Of a stretch of DNA of 64,000 nt, positions 25,201 to 39,900 are shown piece by piece. Numbering within the stretch: the stretch's first letter is position 1; the number at the start of each line of letters is the position of its first letter. Origin of the DNA: Eopsaltria australis (lineage: Eukaryota; Chordata; Aves; Passeriformes; Petroicidae); contig JAVTVJ010000049.1 in assembly GCA_034509425.1 (NCBI GenBank), positions 3,122,001 through 3,186,000 on the forward strand. Direction: 5' to 3'. The translations under genes were made by a program, and so were the position numbers. The notes beneath the pieces were generated by a model. It made no database searches, had not been told where the DNA came from, and saw only the letters and a list, made by a program, of their open reading frames with translations.

Positions 25201-28200
25201 GGAAACTAAATCCAGTATTTCAATAGCTGAGGAATACCCCCAAAACATATAAAGGAGTTAAAATTACTGCATAATATAACAAGGATTAATTTTGATTATA
25301 TTTTTACTTTGAAGTTAGTTGGCCAATTTTTCCTTAGAGGAAAAAACAGAGCTAGAGATCAGTTTTAGTAACAGACTAATGAACTTTCTGTCATTTAGAT
25401 TAGCTTTCTATTTCTTCAAAGCATGGTTTTCAGAAGTTTATTTTCTTCCTTTCAAACCAGCGAGTATATTCTTACACAAGATACTTCACCTCTGACAGTG
25501 TGGTCCCACTACTTAGTAGTTGATAACAAGATCTATTTCAATTGCCAATTAGTTGAAAAAAATGCACAGTAAACCATAAAAAATTTGACAAATCATAAAT
25601 AAGTCAAGGGCTCTTGCAAACAAATTTATTCTACAGATTCAGACTTAGATGGGTACCTGATTATCCACAGTACTACTTCCTTAAATTGGTAGGAGAAATC
25701 TACAGAAAGTCCTTTATGTATTTCTTAGAAAACAAATCCCTATCATGCACATTTTCAAGAATGCAGATATATGATATTTGATTCTCTGTTTAGAATGAAA
25801 CTCTTTAATGAAAAGATTGTTTTAATTGAAAAAACTTATCAGCATGTCAGCATAGGCCCATAGGGAAAAAAAAAGCATCTCAGCCTACTTGTGACACAAT
25901 AATTTATCACTGCTAATATCTCTGCACATTCCACTTAGTGTATCACTTTACACAGCATATTCTTGCACTTAACACTGCAAACTTAAAATTATCATGTATG
26001 TAACATGGCACACAATAGCCTTTTTTCCTCTCAGGTACCAAAATCAGAAACTAAATGCCCAGATGTAATCCTAAATTCCCCGTTTGCACATGTAGCTAAA
26101 GAATCTTGCAATAGCAGGCAGGCCTTATTCTGCATGCCACTCTAAGGAATATCTAATTCTTTGAGGATACTTTGCAACATTTATGTAATAGGACCTATAT
26201 AACTAATAACTCAGCTTTCCCATCCTTCCTATGATTACGGTGTAAAAGTTAGTCAACAAAACCTCACATAAACACCTATAGTTACCATCACAAAAACATA
26301 AATACACTGAGTTATTAGTAAAGATGGTTGAGATTATTTTTCAATTTTCTGTTTATTAGATGTTTCTTGGAACCAAACCATTTCATAGGGTCTGCAGAAA
26401 ATTTCATTTGGAAAGGATTACCACTCACCTAACAAGAGAAGTTAGTTGGTGAAATCTGTTTATCCAACTGTGACAGTCCCTGTTTTGTCTGATTCAAACC
26501 TCAAAACTAGGAACTGTCCTGGGATAGTACCACACTGTTGCTGGGGAAGAAAGAAATGAAGGGGGAGGGAGGAGGAGAAGAGTCCTAGTTTCATCCTATT
26601 CTGAACAGATTTATTTTGGTTGTTCTTGGAAGTGAGCAAGGTTTTTTTCACTATAATATATTTTGAAAAACTTAACAGAACACTCAAATACAGTTCTGAA
26701 CTAACCTGAATTTAGAGATCAATTCTGTGTGAGATAAAGGAGAATCATCATCAGAAAGTATATCCACTTAATAAGTTTCTTGCTAATGGGCAGAATAATC
26801 AAGAATAGTAGTTCTCTTTCTCATTCTAATTTACAGGTCATAGAGAAAGCTAGTGTATAGCATACTAGTAACTCCTTCCTTTCTTAATGTCCTTAACTCA
26901 TCTAACAAAAGTTTCAGAAAAGTTTATTTAAATGATTCAACTTTTTTTTTAAAGACCTTCGGTGAACTTAGCAGAAATTTCCATATACACTTTGATAAAT
27001 GAAACCAGATGCTAAATAGTGATGTGGGAATATAATTTTATATGATGCCAGCAAAGAAGGATGGAGGGGAGGGGGAGAAGAGTTATGCTATGCATACTTC
27101 ATGTCGTGACTCCAGAGAATAATTATTCTGAAAACCCCAATGAGTAGATTAGTGCTATAAAATTTCATTAGACACTACACTCAGTACTGTACAGAAAACT
27201 GGAAGGAACTGAATGAACAAGCAAGAAATTAAGAACAAGATAAAATACAAATAAAAGAAAAAGCTGATCTTTATTAGTCCTAAAGTCCTCTATTGGTCCT
27301 AAAGACTGAATTCATAGCTCCACAAGCCCCGAAGATGAATAGAGACTTCAGAGGAAACATTTTAGGAAGGATATACAGTCTCAGGGGCTTTGGGAAAAGA
27401 AAGGGAACTATCAACAATATGGACAAATATTAATTGTCTTTTCAGCCTCCAGTCCCCAAGTTTAACTTTGCTTGTGGGAAAGAAAGAGAAGATTAACTCC
27501 ATATAAAGCAAGGACAGATCTTCACATTTTGGTACTGACAAAATGATAGTTCAGCCCAACCATGAATTTAAATCATGCACTCACAACTTGTTCTTCTGGG
27601 AATGGAATTAGAGCTCATTAGTCAACCTGCCCTTCCTGGAACTCTAAGTTTTTCCATCCTTACTGCAGCTGAGTAGTATCTTGACATTGTTAATAAGATC
27701 ATAACAGAAAATCCTGCATTATGACCAAGTTATAATACTCCTAGACCAGTTTGCTGTGACATCCAGTACATTCATGGTCTTCCCCTGCTGCTCAAGTAAT
27801 ATATCCTTATCTTTCCTTGAGCTGACCTGCTATTTCCAATTTTGCTGCTATTTCTCTTTGTTTTACCCCAAGCCTTGAAGATTAGGCTCAAGCCTCAAGA
27901 TTTAATCTAAGTCTTTTTGAGTCAGAATTTCTGAAAAGTGGAAAAAATGTATAAAATGTTCTAGAATTTTTGTCTAGGCCTTAATACTGATTTACATGGT
28001 CTCATTCCTGTGATTTACGCTCATATTTATCAGTTCTCACACAGTTTCAAAGAATACAGATTTTAATCATGAGGAAGATTCTCCTGACGAATGCATAACA
28101 GCACATGGACCATTTTTCTGGAAGTGTTAATTCTCAATGCTGTAAAACCTGTTTTAAATTGCCATATCAAGCTTTAAGTATTTGCAGTGCTAAAATAAAT

Positions 28201-31200
28201 AAAAAACCAAAAACCTAACTAGCTTTGTACTAGTTATTTTTACTTTTTATGCCATGGAAAGCTTTTTACATCATGTAAAGCTCATGGAAGCTTCTTCTTG
28301 AACTCTCAGCTTCAGTCTCTTTGAAAGCAACTAATTTCTAGCTGAAAACTTTACTTATTTACTCGCCTGAACAATTTGTTCTTTTCAAGATAAAAATGGT
28401 AATTGCTATGCTTATTACATGACACATTTGGTTTAGCACAATATTTTATATAACAACTTTTAATCCAATTTTTTCAATAACAGGTTTCTTCATAATCCTT
28501 TTATTAACTGACACTAAGAAGAAATATGCATTCTTTCTGAAATTATCAGGGAAATGTTATCATTGTGCTAGGCACTGATGAGATCACATTTATAATAGCA
28601 TATGCAAGGACAGAAACAAAAGAACGATTAATTGAAACTGAACTGGGGCAGAAAGGCAGTAGAATCACTAGAGAAAGCCAACTCTCCTAGAAAGGCTTAA
28701 AGAGTTTGATTGGTTTAGATTACCAAAATTATGGCCAAAATGGGATAGCTACTATGTATAAATACTTCTGAAATAGGTAACTAGGGGTGGGAAAATTTAA
28801 GATAAGCCACAAGTTGCACAAAATAAATGGGTTTAAAATATCCACAGAGTAAATCTAGGCAGGACATGGAATATTCTTAATTGCTACAAGAGCAATTTCC
28901 CAGCAAAAAGAGAAAAAAATCCGTTGACAGTAAATTAAAGAATAACATGAAAATTATAACAGCACGCAACTGGACTCCATGATGAAGTAAGTCACCTCTA
29001 AACATATTTTATTTTGGAAAGATTGTTTTGTAACTTTCTTTAGAGTGTTTCATTTTCACCAACATTGCTGCTTAGTAGGAATATTTTTTCTTTCAAACAG
29101 TCTGCTTATCACTGGAAATAGGATTTCTTAAAACTTCAAATTATTAATATCAACAAAAAGAAAATTTTTGTTTCAAATGTGGCCATTATGTAATGAGTGG
29201 CCTTAGCAATGCTTTCAATACAAAAATTACCCAAGTTTTGGGTTTGAAATTTCTGTGAAGCACAAAATGGCACAAGCACTTTATTGCCTTCTGCTCTCAA
29301 GCACCTGCATAAGTACGACCTCTCAGACCTCAAACTACATGTTTTAATAAGACAGCTTTTTAAAGATTTTGTGGATGCAATATGAAAAATACAGTATAAG
29401 TAAGGCAGTCATGGCAACTAACATGAATATCAAAAACCTGGCTCTATGTTCCCCTGTTTCAAACACAGAAGCTCAATTTTCAACCGAAAGCTTAGATACA
29501 CCTTTTTGTTAAACTGGACAGAAGAGCCCCATTTTTAGCAAGAAACACACATTTTTTAACACCAGGTATTTTGCTAAGAGCACTCTTCAGGAACATGATG
29601 CAAAGTTACATACTGTATCCAAGATGGAAATCTATTACTAAATCAAACCTGAGATAAATAGTTAATTCTTTTATAATTTATTATTACCTGTACACTGAAT
29701 AATCCTTTAGTATCAACAGAACGTATCCTTTTCTTTAGTTAGCTGGTTTCAAAATAATTAACAAACACATAATCCTTGACTCTGTATCTCCTCAGTGTTT
29801 TCAAAACCGCTCAAGGACCTTATTAGTCACAGAAAGGATTTGGGCTTCTCTAATCTGTCATTTCCCTTTGTTCATCCAAAGGCTATTTCCATTCTTTGTT
29901 ACCTTTTCTTTCTCAAATGCATTTGTGACTTTTCATTCTGCCTTTCATACTCAACACTCCAACAAAACTCTATTTGTGAATATTCACTCAAAGGAACATT
30001 GAGAGTTTAGCTAAATATTTATTGCTTTGTACAGCAATTTACTGTTAAATTTTGAAACTAATTACTACTATTTGCAACAAATATGTATTTTGTCAAGTTT
30101 TCCTTAGAATAGCTGTCAATAAAACCATTCTTATACAGATAAACATTTTTATTCAAAATATTCTCTCTGCCAACAAATTATTATCCCGAGCTATGACACA
30201 ACATTTGCACCTTGCAAGATGTTTCCATTAAAATTTTATAACTCTATGAATCCTTGATTCGCTCTTCTTTTAAAAGTGACAGTTAATTCTATTATTTAAA
30301 TCTTACTCTAAGAAGCTATCATTGAAAGGTACAAAAAAAAACCTAAATTCTGGCCTGTTCTTTTTAAAATATCACTATTTGAGTAAACATAACCAACTCC
30401 CAATTTTTTGTAGTGAACTTTGCATCTTGCTATTACTTCAATACTTTGAAGGAGAACAAGTTTCAATTCAACCTATTGGAGAAACTAGGCAGCAAAAACC
30501 CTGTAAAGGAGACTAGAGCACATTCATTCATTAATAAAAAAGATGTATTTTATTTATGGGGAAAAGTTTCTTCTTCCCCTGCAGCATTTCTATACTTCAC
30601 AGATGATTCCACAACTGTCAGCTCAGTTGACATTAAATTACAAACACAAACTGTTCCAAAATCTGTACCACTTTATATTCAAATTTCATAAACAATGCAA
30701 ACACCAAAATACATCTGCTTTGGTTTGGTAACACCATGCATTTCACTGGTGTATTAATATAAAACATACTAAGTTGCAAGCTATACCATAAACCCTGTGC
30801 CTTGGAATATTGGTGAATATTTAAACTCTCAGCTCTGTTTATCCTATTCAGCTCTGGTAATAAGACGTAACATTGGATTTCCTCATTTAATTTGGGTGCA
30901 ATGATGAGCACTCAATTAAAAAAAATTGGAATCTGCCATGCTGTTAGAACTCTGATTGCCCCCAGCCTAAACCAGAAATGAAACGAGAAACACACTTAAC
31001 TTGTCACACTGGAGCAATGTTATAAGCATTGAAGTTAAATTTACCTTCCAAATCAAACCATGTCCAGTGGCAAATGCACCACAGCATTTCTTCAGCCCAG
31101 CAGAATTCCAAAATTACACTCTCTGACAAACAAACAAGTTCAGCTAATATCATGTGTTTGAATAACCACAGCTGACGTGAGATTGAGATGATTCTGCAGC

Positions 31201-33064
31201 ATGTGATGAGCTAAGAAATTTTTAAAAACCCCGTTTTATTCTACCCTAAATGAAGGAGATCCAGAAAGGTTGGTAACTTTTTTCTTTTTTAAGAGAATGT
31301 TGGTTACACATCTGCAGCACTGGAACCGGCTCTGCTGATACACACTGCCTTGTTATGGTGCAGATTGCAATGAAGGACACGTGAAGATTTGTCCATTAGT
31401 GCATTATCTCCTCTCTGTGCTCAGCATTCTGCTTATCTTATCAACCAAATGCAACGGTGCCACCGGTGATTCATTCAGGCTTCATTTACAATAGACAAAA
31501 TAACATCTAAAATTCCCATTTAATTTGGTAACAACATCAAAAGCTTTAATGCAAATCTACACATGCGGTGTGAAGCCTCAGCTTGAATGATGCAAATTGC
31601 TTATCGTTGGTTTCTTTAATTTCACCAGTAAACTGAACCCTGCTATGTGGGCATGGCTAGACAGCCACGAATCGTAATGAAGTCATTGGGATACTGGAAA
31701 TACACAAAATAATAGAAAGTGCCTGATGATACACTCATGGTCCTGGTAAATGTTGCTGCCAGCCCTGTGCCAGCCCACTGTCAGAAGGCTGGAATACAAC
31801 CTGAAAACTCTGAGATGCATCTTTAAGTCAATTTCTGTTTAAGAAAAGAAAATAATTAGTGATCCTGAACATACCCTAACTCCTACTCTAGCAGTCTAAG
31901 CATGCTATTAGTTTTAAAGGTTAATTTCTATTTCCCTAGTAAATTGAATCCCTATCTTTTCCTAGATTTTTTTTTTGTAAAAGGTTTTGTTTACCTTCAT
32001 GCAAAACCATTTTTCTTTTTCAAAAATGTACTTAAATCACTCTGTAGTTAAATTCCTGTGCTGAATGAGCTTTAAAAAGTAGGATGCAATGCAGCAAATT
32101 TATTTCTTTTTTAATGGATAAGTTTAGGAATTTGGGATAGATCATCTTGCTGGTGTCATGGGAGAATTGCAAATTTCCCACTAGATGTAAGCCATGTAAA
32201 ATTTGTATCTTAGCTTATTTTCAACTACTTGAGTAGTGGAAAAGGTAAGTCGTAAAGAGAAGCAATGTATACCAAAATAGTTTATTTAGGATGTTATTTT
32301 AAACCACTGAAGTATTACATTAACTTCAAGTATTTGATCATATGGCAGGATGTAGCATTACTTATAATTCAGTGTTGACATTTTAACATATACAAACAAC
32401 ACAGCATATGTTCATATTTAGCAATCTATCAGGAATTTAGTGTCTTTTTTTAGCTCACTAAATTAGTGGAATGAATAGGTTTTTTATAATCTAATATCTT
32501 ACTGCATACCTGAAAGAACCAGTATTATGGTTAACAAGAACCTTGACATCTAAACTTGGAAATTATGAAACCTAGCACACTTCAGCATAATAAGCATACA
32601 ACAGAACAAGAAACTCTTGCATAAGTATAAAATTATTTTAAAAATCTCATGGTGTTTTTTATTAAGCATTTGCTTTTATACATCCTAGTGCCTGTGTGAC
32701 AGAGAACAACAAAAAGTACATTTAACATTCCTCCTAATCTATCAAGTCCCAAGCTATTTCTAAAACAGGTTGAATGTTTCAAAAGTGCTTGAACACTCAG
32801 TGACAAAACTTAAGCATCTCATTGCTATTAACCCACTTAAAACCCTTAGTTTTAAAATATTCTAAAGCTGCTATTAAAAGATACCAAAATAATATTCATA
32901 TAACTAATGGAAGTCATAAATAAAAACTACGCTTTTAAGTGCAAGTATACTAATTAAAAGACTCCACAAGTAAGAAGAGGCAGAAAAAAACAAGATAAGA
33001 CATGGAATCATAGAAAAACTCTTCCTTAGATATTATATTAATTGCCTATGCAAGTTTAGCAAAC

Positions 33065-33078
33065 AAAAAAAAAAAAAA
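33065..33078. repeat. Poly(A) tract
   Basis: Fourteen consecutive A on the plus strand. No retroposed gene is recognisable upstream. Confidence 0.9.
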
Positions 33079-36000
33079 TAATGCCTCTAAGTAAGGAATA
33101 ATTAAGTTTAAAAGTGTGTAAACTAAACAGGTCACCTGCAGCCCTGGATTCAGAAGCAGTCTGACAATACTCTGCAGCTTTCACATACAGCCTGCATTCA
33201 GTCTTTTCTCCCTGCACAGCTGCACATCATGATCTCCCCCCTTTTAGCTTTTCATCACATTAAAATCACATCAAAAATGTTAATTATGATTTTCCAGTGA
33301 GAGAGCTTTCAGTGACAGCACATGATACCAATAAAGCCTTTGAATAAAAAGCTTTTTCCATGTTTGCATGGTAAATCACCTGTTTGCCTAAATCACAAAG
33401 ACAAATGAAAGACTACTTCCCATAAAAATATGTAAGATATAAAATAACTACTTGGAAATAAAAATAAGATCTAGATCAGACTTTGGGAGGTTAAATTCCC
33501 AGCAAGTGTTACACTACATAGGTATTGCAGAGGGTCTGCATAAATTATTCTATCCCATACCAAAATAAAAACTTGACTTTTAGCTAAGTGTACAATGCAA
33601 TGCCAAAGAATCCAGTACTCTGTAAGCAATATACAATGCTGAGGCATCTCAAAATCAGGTTATGTGAAGCACATCAATTACTTCTGAAACATACATGACT
33701 ATTCTGCCCTACTGAATTTACAGATACAAGAAGACAGTATGAGACTTTTAGTGATGCTTTTCTTACAAATGTATGATAGAAGATGTGGCTTCAAACAGAA
33801 TCATGAACCTTTTAGTTTCACCTTTGATTATGCCTGATATGAAAAACTCTACTGCCTATGTACCAAGAACTAACGTGGGAACAAAATTATTAATTTAACT
33901 TCTTCCAGCATGTATTCAGAGAAAGGTTTACAAGAAGTGATAATCAAGGACAACCTGCTCCTCCAGAGATTCTGCCTTGATTCAAAGAACCTTTCTGCCT
34001 AAGCATTTTCAAAAACCAAAAAGTCTTGGTTAAATTTTAATCCAAAATCACCCCTCAAACACATTCAGTACTTTCATACTAAAAAAAATAAAATTAAAAA
34101 AAATCAGCAGTTTTTATTTACACTGAACTTCCACCTCCTTCCTCAAATCCCTCAACCACCAAGTCAGCAGCCCAGGAAAAGCTGCTATTCCTTTCCCCCT
34201 TGCAAAGAACGGCGCAAGTGACACAAACGCAACCTCTATGAAGATGAAAGTCGAACAGACACAAGCCTGGGTGGGAATCCCAGATGAGCATTCTGACTAC
34301 CCATCATCATGTCCTTGCTTCTCATTCCTGAAGTGACCAGGCACAGCACCAAGGCTGCAGCAAACAGTGGGATCAGCCAAAACAGAGCAGTTAATGCCAC
34401 CTTCTACTCTTCCATTCAACTGGATCTTCAGCACCTGTGAATGTGCTGACAGATTTCATCCTGCTCTGGTTATTTGGGAATCCACTGCAGGGAAACCTGA
34501 AATTAGGAGTAGCACTCTGCTTGCAATTCTTTTGAAGGTATTTCACATTCTTTAGCCTTCTGAAAAAAAACCCAGGTGTTTTAAAGACTCTGAGTTTAAT
34601 TTCTTTAATTTTGACTATCAAAGGGGTAGAAGGCATAATTTTGGAGATAGTATCAGTAAGTGACAATGACTGTTTCCTTTGGGAAGTTCACACAGGAGCT
34701 TCAAAATTGTACAGAAACAGCAAATACATGCTAGGCCTCTAGGACGCTTGCAATTTTCTAACATTGCCTATGAAAGAGGCATAAAGGGCACTCTTTCTAA
34801 ATTCATGTAAGATTTGACAATTTATTTCAATACACATCTCAGTAAGAGCCCAGGGACTTCATTAATAATAACAAGCAGTAGTTCTTCACACAATCCAGTA
34901 ATTAAATCTGGAATTCTGCCAGAGAAATTGGTAAATTTTAAAACTTAATGTTCTATAGAAATTAAAAGAAATGCAACTGATTAATTTAATGAAAGTAAAC
35001 ACTTTTATCATGGGTTGTTAAATACCCTATGTTATCCCCTCTTCAGTTTTGGGAAGCACGTCACAGAAATATTGAGATTCGTATTCTTCTAAAGACATCA
35101 GTTGCTTTTGAAGAGGACATGACCATTTTTATGTCCACCGTTTTTAGATGGAGAGAGATGTAAATCTCTCACATTTATATTTCATTATTGCTTTCTCATT
35201 GTTCAACACTTGGACAAAACAGAACAACAATTCCAATAGCAGCACAATATTTCACTTTTAGGAGCACAGTGAATAATATCAACCTCTGCCATATTGAAGC
35301 ACTTTTAATACCTAAAATACAATGTATGCCTTATTCTGTATCATACTCAGCGTCATATAAAGATACTACATTTGTAGCGATAGCAAGAAGTAGACTTAAG
35401 ATGAAAAACAAACATATTTGTATGCTACTTCATATTTTATACTCTGACGTGTTAATTTAAAAGCTCTATCCACTAATCGGTATAACAACAGGTAAAGTAA
35501 TGTCATTGATGTCCAGGAATTGAATGATGAATGGTGAAGCTTCATGATTTGCATTTGCAAAACAAAGCACTTCAAAAAGATAAAGACTACATAAGAATAA
35601 AATCTTAAAGAAAAAAAGAGAAGAAATCTTAATGACAGAAGAGTAACTTGTTTTGCAGACCTAAATTTTTGCTCCTTGCAGATCTCTAAAATACTGACCA
35701 GGCCCAGGTTGGCTTGCTCCACAAGATCTGACAAGATCACAGCTCTTGGCAGTATAAAAGGTTAATTTCCTCTGTTAATTGCTACTCTTCATTGCTACTG
35801 CATGGAGTGAGATAAATAGAATAGGGAAAAGGAATTTAAAAACTAAAAAAAGAGATAGAAGTACTTCCAGAAAGTCCAAGTATAATTTTTTCTCACATGG
35901 GCATGTCTTTTACAGACACACTTTCAACAAAACATGGCTAAGGAACATTGTTATGAACATGCTTATTTACCTTATCCATTGAAAAATATGCCCTTCTACA

Positions 36001-36892
36001 GCACTAAAATGAACATCTGGTTAGATTTCTCATCTCAGCTGACCAAGTATTAGTATGATAAGCATCTTGCAACCAAGAATACTACTCAGATAAGAAAGAG
36101 TTGGGAGGTTCTATCAAAATCAGCCACATATCTTTAATTACTGACAAAACCTTCTACATGGGATTTTCAGGCACACTGGTTTTGCCTGCATCTATTATAA
36201 TCTGAAAATTAGACAAGATTTTTCAAATCAGAACAAAAATATTTCCAGGGTTTAGGCTTTTAGCAGTTACATGAATGTCAAAAACAGCTTCATGATTGTG
36301 GAAAGTTTCATCACAGATATCTCTTGACAGACTAGGCTTTACTGGGGATTATAAAGCAGTTTCAACTACACTGTTTCCATTAATATAACAATCTCTGGAC
36401 ATCCAAATCCAGAGGCAGTGACTGGAAGGCTATTAGAGAAAACTAATAAGCTTTCTTGAGCAGACATGTTATTCACAGACATCCTGCTGAATCTAATTCT
36501 TTTTATATTGTTTTAAAGATAACCTACAGGTCACAAGCATGGGAATACATTAATTTTTCACTCTCAGCTTTCTAAAGAATGCATTTAAAAATCTGTTATT
36601 TCTTAGTCTTGGGTCTTGGGCTTCACTTAGTATTGGGGCTGAAGGGGAAAGCAGTGAACATGTAAACCCCCTGATTTTCAGTATCACATATCTAATTCTC
36701 CTCATGCACTCCATTTAGAAAAAAACCAGTAAAAAGTATTTTCTCCCTTCTTTCTTTCTCATGGCACAGAAAACTTAGCAGTAATTTAATTCTCATGTCT
36801 GATACGGAAATATTCGTCCTTTCCCAAAGTATTTATAAATTTAATATTATTGAAAAAATGATGCAAATGTTCTGATTTCCTGTTTTATGTAA

Positions 36893-36914
36893 ATAATTAT
36901 AATAATAATAACAA
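36893..36914. repeat. (AAT)n microsatellite
   Basis: 'ataattataataataataat' then aacaac; five to six AAT units with flanking imperfect copies. Confidence 0.85.
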
Positions 36915-39900
36915 CAGTAATACCAGCAGTATCTCCTTGAAGCAGCTTGAGATGGCTAATGGAATAATGTAAACACTCAGCTAATAAACCTTGAAGCAGT
37001 TACATTTCTTGGTGGCTGCAATCAGTCCAAGGCAAATAAAGGTTTATGAAATAACTAAAACCAAAACTGCAAAACTTTACATCATTCCTGTGTGATACAA
37101 GTTAATGATTCTCAGTTTTCTAATGTCATGTTTTTGTTTTTTATAATTTTTTAGATTCGAAGGGGTCTAAGCACTAAATCTGAGATTGTGGTACTGTGCA
37201 GAAAGCCCTGAAAGTGCTCAGCTTGTTTGAACAGAAAATCTACACCACCACTGACAATTTCGGTAACACAGATGTTATTTGGTAGGTAAAATATTCGAGT
37301 TATTTGGAAGAAAAATAAAATGCTGTGAATCAAAGCAGACTCTCTGTTGCTTGCAGGGAAAACCAGAAGCTACTAAGCTCCATTGAAGAACTTTCTTGCT
37401 ATGTTTTTAGCAATACTGAATTAAAAGAAATCTATTTTTTTTATTATTTTACATAAAGCCACAACAGGAGTTTACTCCATTTGTCTTTGGTTTTAAACTG
37501 TTTCTAATAAAATAATGCAGAAAAATACTCAAAGGTGCATTACTTTATTTAATCCAAGTAAATACATTAGGTTTTTAAGAGAAGTTCTAACAGATTAAGT
37601 TAAAAATTGTATTTACTTTACCAGAGAGCTATACTGCGAGTCTGCAAGCGTGCCAAATTGCTTTTAAGCTTATTTCTCTGCAGGAGGCAATCTGTATTAA
37701 AGCAAAATAAAAACTTGTAATCAGAAAAATAGATATAGTGGGTTAGTAACCTTTCAATTTAGAACAAAAAGTATACAGGTATGGTCACATCCAACCCACT
37801 ACCTTTTTTTCAAATGTGAAAAAATCACTAATGAATTTGGTCTGATCCCCTATGAGCTAACAGACATCACAATTCTCAGATATTCTTCCACCTTTATACA
37901 TATTTTGGTAAAGAAAGAGTACCTGTACCATGCAATAAAAAAATGAAAAGTAGAACACAAAACCTTCAGACAATGGCCCCTAGAAACAAAACTCCTAAGA
38001 ATATGCTCTCTAGATGACAACAAATAAAAGATTCAAAAAACTAGAGGCTCTTTGCTTGTAATAATTTTTTGTTTGTTTTTTTGTTTAATTAAAGTACATG
38101 CTGGACTCCAAACCACATTTTTAATGCAGACAATTTGCTAGTCACTCTGGAATGCATGAATACATAGATATGCACAGATCCCATTCTGACTGGCCTTTAT
38201 GTGGTTAATTGCCTCCCAAAAATAAATACATAGATAGCCAAACTATATTGAATTTTCTCATGTACAAAACTAAATTGCTTTCAATTATTTTTTTACCTGC
38301 AAGAAACCAATTGCATTACCAACCACTTTGAATTGAGAATAAATACACAAAATTGCTACAGTAATTGCACATCTTATGAATCTGAGAAGCTGATAAGCAG
38401 TGCATTTCCCGTGTCAGGCACTGACTGGCCAAAGCATTAACTTGTGTTACTGTAATCCACATTGTTAAAAACCTATTTCTTTGCAAATGGTTCTTCAAAC
38501 TCTAAACACTGAGTTGAAAAATCTTGCACATCTGAACTCACTAAGAAAACTCCTACAAAAAGATGATATTTTTTCTTTTAAAGAAGAGACCGTACTTTCA
38601 AGATGGTACTGTAGTTAGCACTTCTTGTTTCAACCCTATAAATAGAGATGTACTACAGGAAAACTTTTTGTACATGTTAAACAAAAATTTTTTTAGGTCA
38701 CTTACAGCATTAAAGCAAAGTTTTAATGTTGCACTTTGCTGAATTCTTTGTATTTGGATCACTTTTGGAATCCATGGGAAAAAGGTTTCCAAAAAACACA
38801 TTTATAATAATTGTTATGTTCTCTGTCTGCTTTGAGAAAGAAACATGATCAGCATTCAAGATCAAGCAGGAAAAACTGATGTTCCAATGACTGAAGCATA
38901 GCAAGATGACTACTAGTGATTCCTGTCAATGATGGTGCACATAAAAACTCCGTTTCCTTAGAATAGACCTTCAAAAACAACAGATTAGTGATAGATATCT
39001 CAAAATTTTACACTGTATTTTAAACATACTTGCATGCCAAAAGGGTAGGCACCCACAGAACATTAAAATTGCACTTAGCTGGAAGTGTCAGCACAGTGAA
39101 TATTCAGCTAATTGACATTGCTTAATACAGAAGCCAAGGTGAACTGTGAATATGGCGCGATAAAAGCATTTGGAGGAAAATAAACTTTCTTTTGAGAACA
39201 AGTGAAATCAGAGTTGTACAAGATACTTATCAAAGTGGAGTTGACATCTGTATTTATCCAGTATTCATTTTTTTCCCTTTGTTCCTCCATTATCTTCCTC
39301 ATTCTAATTTCTTTCTCCTTTACATAATAATAATAAAAAACTCCTGTCTGAATCACCTTCTCATTATTTCAGAAAATTCCAGTGTAGGACCTTGATAACA
39401 GTAACATCAACTCTGAGATGCATCACTTCAGATATTCTAAACATAAAACTTCTATGGGTTCCCTGAAAATCAGCCCATTTTTATTGAAATCCCAAAACAA
39501 TTACTTAAAAGCAAAATTTATCTCCACGTTTGAAAGCACCCCTTTTGATTATAGACCAGGAATTTCAGATAGGGAGCACCACTAGACATTTAAAGTACTG
39601 GGACATTAGCACTTCTTTAAAAATGACATGAGCGTCTCAAATCGGCTATTCACAAGATGAGGCCTTCAGCATTTTATAACCTCAGTTCTAAATAAAATGG
39701 CCTTAACCCACAATAGCAACAAAACTGAAGGGAAATCATTCTATATAAAATACTCAACCTATCCCATATTACTGTAGTTCAATGCACATAATTAGTGATG
39801 TTTTTACAATTTAGCAATTATTCATGCAATTACAATTCAAATTGATTAATTGAATAGCTCATTTGTCTGCATTTTGTTTTTATCAGCTGTTATTAACATT

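Noticed and set aside
33001..33025. 'catggaatcatagaaaaact' as a CR1 end
   Set aside because: The match is confined to a short word and is not followed by the GGAAGGGACC-type sequence.
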